Shown here: positions 61,301 to 64,000 of the stretch, in pieces
Numbering within the stretch: position 1 is the first letter of the stretch
Layout: each line of letters begins with the position of its first letter
Assembly: GCA_037783545.1 (NCBI GenBank)
Contig: JBBELK010000112.1
Coordinates: forward strand, 744,001-808,000
Source: Henricia sp. BOLD:AAB3569
Taxonomy: Eukaryota; Echinodermata; Asteroidea; Spinulosida; Echinasteridae
Reading direction: 5' to 3'
Length of the DNA stretch: 64,000 nt
The notes under the pieces: generated by a model
Seen by the model: the letters and a program-made list of their open reading frames with translations, nothing else
Told to the model about the DNA's origin: nothing
Databases searched by the model: none
Program-made: the position numbers and the translations under genes

Positions 61301-64000
61301 TGTCGGCGCCGATGAGTCCTGAAAAAAAAAAAGTGCCTGAAATCTGCCAAAATGAGTTGGGGATATTCTAAATTGTCATTTAGGATCATTTCTGAGGCAT
61401 TTTCGGAAGAGTTGATTTTTCGTAAATTTTGTAAGGACCGGACCTGTCGGCGCCGATGAGTCCTGAAAAAAAAAAGTGCCTGAAATCTGTTAAAATGAGT
61501 TGGGGATATTCTCAATTTTCATTTAGGATCATTTAGGATCATTTCTGAGGCATTTTCGGAAGAGTTGATTTTTCGTAAATTTTGTAAGGACCGGACCTGT
61601 CGGCGCCGATGAGTCCTGGAAAAAAAAAAGTGCCTGAAATCTGCCAAAATGAGTTGGGGATATTCTCAATTTTCATTTAGGATCATTTAGGATAATTTCT
61701 GAGGCATTTTCGGAAGAGTTGATTTTTCGTAAATTTTGTAAGGACCGGACCTGTCGGCGCCGATGAGTCCTGGAAAAACAAAAGTGCCTGAAATCTGCCA
61801 AAATGAGTTGGGGATATTCTAAATTGTCATTTAGGATCACTTCTGAGGCATTTTATGAATAGTTGATTTTTCGTAAATTTCTGTCGGCGCCGATGAGTCC
61901 TGGAAAAAAAAAAGGGCCTGAAATCTGCCAAAATGAGTTGGGGATATTCTCAATTTTCATTTAGGATCACTTCTGAGGCATTTTATGAATAGTTGATTTT
62001 TCGTAAATTTCTGTCGGCGCCGATGAGTCCTGGAAAAAAAAAAGGGCCTGAAATCTGCCAAAATGAGTTGGGGATATTCTCAATTTTCATTTAGGATCAT
62101 TTAGGATAATTTCTGAGGCATTTTCGGAAGAGTTGATTTTTCGTAAATTTTGTAAGGACCGGACCTGTCGGCGCCGATGACCCCGGTCCTTGAAAAAAAA
62201 AAGTGCCTGAAATCTGCCAAAATGAGTTGAGGATATTCTAAATTGTCATTTAGGATCATTTCTGAGGCATTTTCGGAAGAGTTGATTTTTCGTAAATTTT
62301 GTAACGACCGGACCTGTCGGCGCCGATGAGTCCTGAAAAAAAAAAAGTGCCTGAAATCTGCCAAAATGAGTTGGGGATATTCTAAATTGTCATTTAGGAT
62401 CATTTCTGAGGCATTTTCGGAAGAGTTGATTTTTCGTAAATTTTGTAAGGACCGGACCTGTCGGCGCCGATGAGTCCTGAAAAAAAAAAGTGCCTGAAAT
62501 CTGTTAAAATGAGTTGGGGATATTCTCAATTTTCATTTAGGATCATTTAGGATCATTTCTGAGGCATTTTCGGAAGAGTTGATTTTTCGTAAATTTTGTA
62601 AGGACCGGACCTGTCGGCGCCGATGAGTCCTGGAAAAAAAAAAGTGCCTGAAATCTGCCAAAATGAGTTGGGGATATTCTCAATTTTCATTTAGGATCAT
62701 TTAGGATAATTTCTGAGGCATTTTCGGAAGAGTTGATTTTTCGTAAATTTTGTAAGGACCGGACCTGTCGGCGCCGATGACCCCGGTCCTTGAGAAAAAA
62801 AAGTGTCTGAAATCTGCCAAAATGAGTTGAGGATATTCTAAATTGTCATTTAGGATCATTTCTGAGGCATTTTCGGAAGAGTTGATTTTTCGTAAATTTT
62901 GTAACGACCGGACCTGTCGGCGCCGATGAGTCCTGGAAAAAAAAAAGTGCCTGAAATCTGCCAAAATGAGTTGGGGATATTCTAAATTGTCATTTAGGAT
63001 CATTTCTGAGGCATTTTCGGAAGAGTTGATTTTTCGTAAATTTTGTAAGGACCGGACCTGTCGGCGCCGATGAGTCCTAAAAAAAAAAAGTGCCTGAAAT
63101 CTGCCAAAATGAGTTGGGGATATTCTCAACTTTCATTTAGGATCATTTAGGATCATTTCTGAGGCATTTTCGGAAGAGTTGATTTTTCGTAAATTTTGTA
63201 AGGACCGGACCTGTCGGCGCCGATGAGTCCTGGAAAAAAAAAGTGCCTGAAATCTGCCAAAATGAGTTGGGGATATTCTAAATTGTCATTTAGGATCATT
63301 TCTGAGGCATTTTCGGAAGAGTTGATTTTTCGTAAATTTTGTAAGGACCGGACCTGTTGGCGCCGATGAGTCCTGGAAAAAAAAAGTGCCTGAAATCTGC
63401 CAAAATGAGTTGGGGATATTCTAAATTGTCATTTAGGATCACTTCTGAGGCATTTTCGGAAGAGTTGATTTTTCGTAAATTTTGTAAGGACCGGACCTGT
63501 TGGCGCCGATGAGTCCTGGAAAAAAAAGTGCCTGAAATCTGCCAAAATGAGTTGGGGATATTCTAAATTGTCATTTAGGATCACTTCTGAGGCATTTTCG
63601 GAAGAGTTGATTTTTCGTAAATTTTGTAAGGATCGGACCTGTTGGCGCCGATGAGTCCTGGAAAAAAAAAGTGCCTGAAATCTGCCAAAATGAGATGGGG
63701 ATATTCTAAATTGTCATTTAGGATAATTTCTGAGGCATTTTCGGAAGAGTTGATTTTTCGTAAATTTTGTAAGGACCGGACCTGTCGGCTCCGATCCTGG
63801 AAAAAACAAAGTGCCTGAAATCTGCCAAAATGAGTTGGGGATATTCTCAATTTTCATTTAGGATCATTTCTGAGGCATTTTCGGAAGAGTTGATTTTTCG
63901 TAAATTTTGTAAGGACCGGACCTGTCGGCGCCGATGACCCCGGTCCTGGAAAAAAAAAAGTGCCTGAAATCTGCCAAAATGAGTTGGTGATATTCTAAAT
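49221..64000 (+). repeat. Satellite array, ~147-150 bp units with higher-order structure
   Basis: About one hundred head-to-tail units. Consensus landmarks are GAGGCATTTTCGGAAGAGTT, then TTTTTCGTAAATTTTGTAAG, GACCGGACCTGTCGGCGCCG, a run of 8-11 A, and GTGCCTGAAATCTGCCAAAA. Spacings measured near the left end are 149 and 147 bp. Variant classes recur in order: with or without GACCCCGGTCC, TCGGCTCCGATCC, a duplicated TTTAGGATCA, and TTATGAATAGTT replacing TTTCGGAAGAGTT. Identical blocks recur at offsets of 451 bp (50805 and 51256), 1184 bp (52000 and 53184) and 1014 bp (58211 and 59225; 61087 and 62101). The perfect palindrome TCGGCGCCGA lies in most units. It continues past the window end. Apparent minus-strand ORFs are by-products of periodicity. 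Confidence 0.95.

Noticed and set aside
49334-63850. Many similar minus-strand ORFs of 85-142 codons in the satellite (reading ...RSLQNLRKINSSENAS...)
   Set aside because: They repeat with the ~148-bp unit, lack a common start or end, and have no promoter or domain. They are consequences of a periodic sequence with few stops in one frame.
49221-64000. CRISPR-like array
   Set aside because: The whole unit repeats with no unique spacers, units are far too long, and the context is animal nuclear DNA.

Overview
The window is eukaryotic nuclear DNA from an animal. It holds short exons with GT-AG introns, TATA boxes, AATAAA signals and several metazoan transposon classes (Ty3/gypsy, Penelope-like, PIF/Harbinger, piggyBac, CR1-like LINE, tRNA-derived SINEs, many MITE-like elements). 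The mix and the TACATGTA/AGGCCTAC-rich AT background suggest a marine deuterostome invertebrate (echinoderm, hemichordate or lancelet), but the species cannot be fixed from sequence alone. I see exactly one confident host gene: the C-terminal, cargo-binding part of a class V myosin on the minus strand (exons between 39150 and 48956).

Layout. 1-3481: two decayed copies of a piggyBac-transposase repeat carrying a possible LINE reverse-transcriptase tail. 3500-4740: coding-like remnants of unknown identity. 5521-6690: small Tc1-like and CR1-like fragments. 8002-9840: a decayed unknown gene split by a MITE flanked by TTA, whose removal restores the local frame. 9850-11697: a truncated Ty3/gypsy element (gag plus a PHD-like finger) cut off by a Penelope-like (PLE) head-to-tail array at 11697-19036. 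The array has one copy with an intact 678-residue RT ORF, one copy that lost its RT core, one more heavily deleted copy and one 3' fragment. 19324-23417: a second gypsy element with near-identical LTRs, a 4-bp target duplication and a tRNA-Ser primer site, but with half of pol deleted. 23611-28676: a complete PIF/Harbinger transposon with TAA target duplication, intact transposase, a convergent MADF/Myb-like partner gene, and long subterminal arrays of a motif repeated about every 10-11 bp.

28680-39150 is a gene-poor stretch: tandem tRNA-like SINE arrays (31431-33065), several fold-back or TIR elements, a piggyBac-like TTAA-flanked element with a 29-G tract, and a nested MITE pair. 39150-48956 holds seven myosin V exons whose phases all agree and which rebuild most of the DIL/globular tail. 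Exon C carries an in-frame TAA where a conserved serine is expected. The introns are packed with MITEs, including an inverted-repeat element that encloses a tRNA-like sequence.

49093-64000 (running off the window) is a satellite of roughly one hundred units of about 147-150 bp with higher-order periods near 451, 1014 and 1184 bp. It begins with an inverted unit only about 140 bp from the acceptor of the most upstream visible myosin exon, so it lies in a myosin V intron if the assembly is right. The Harbinger transposase and its partner form a two-protein transposition system; the PLE ORF1/ORF2 pair is the other potentially functional mobile unit. Almost everything else is non-autonomous or broken.
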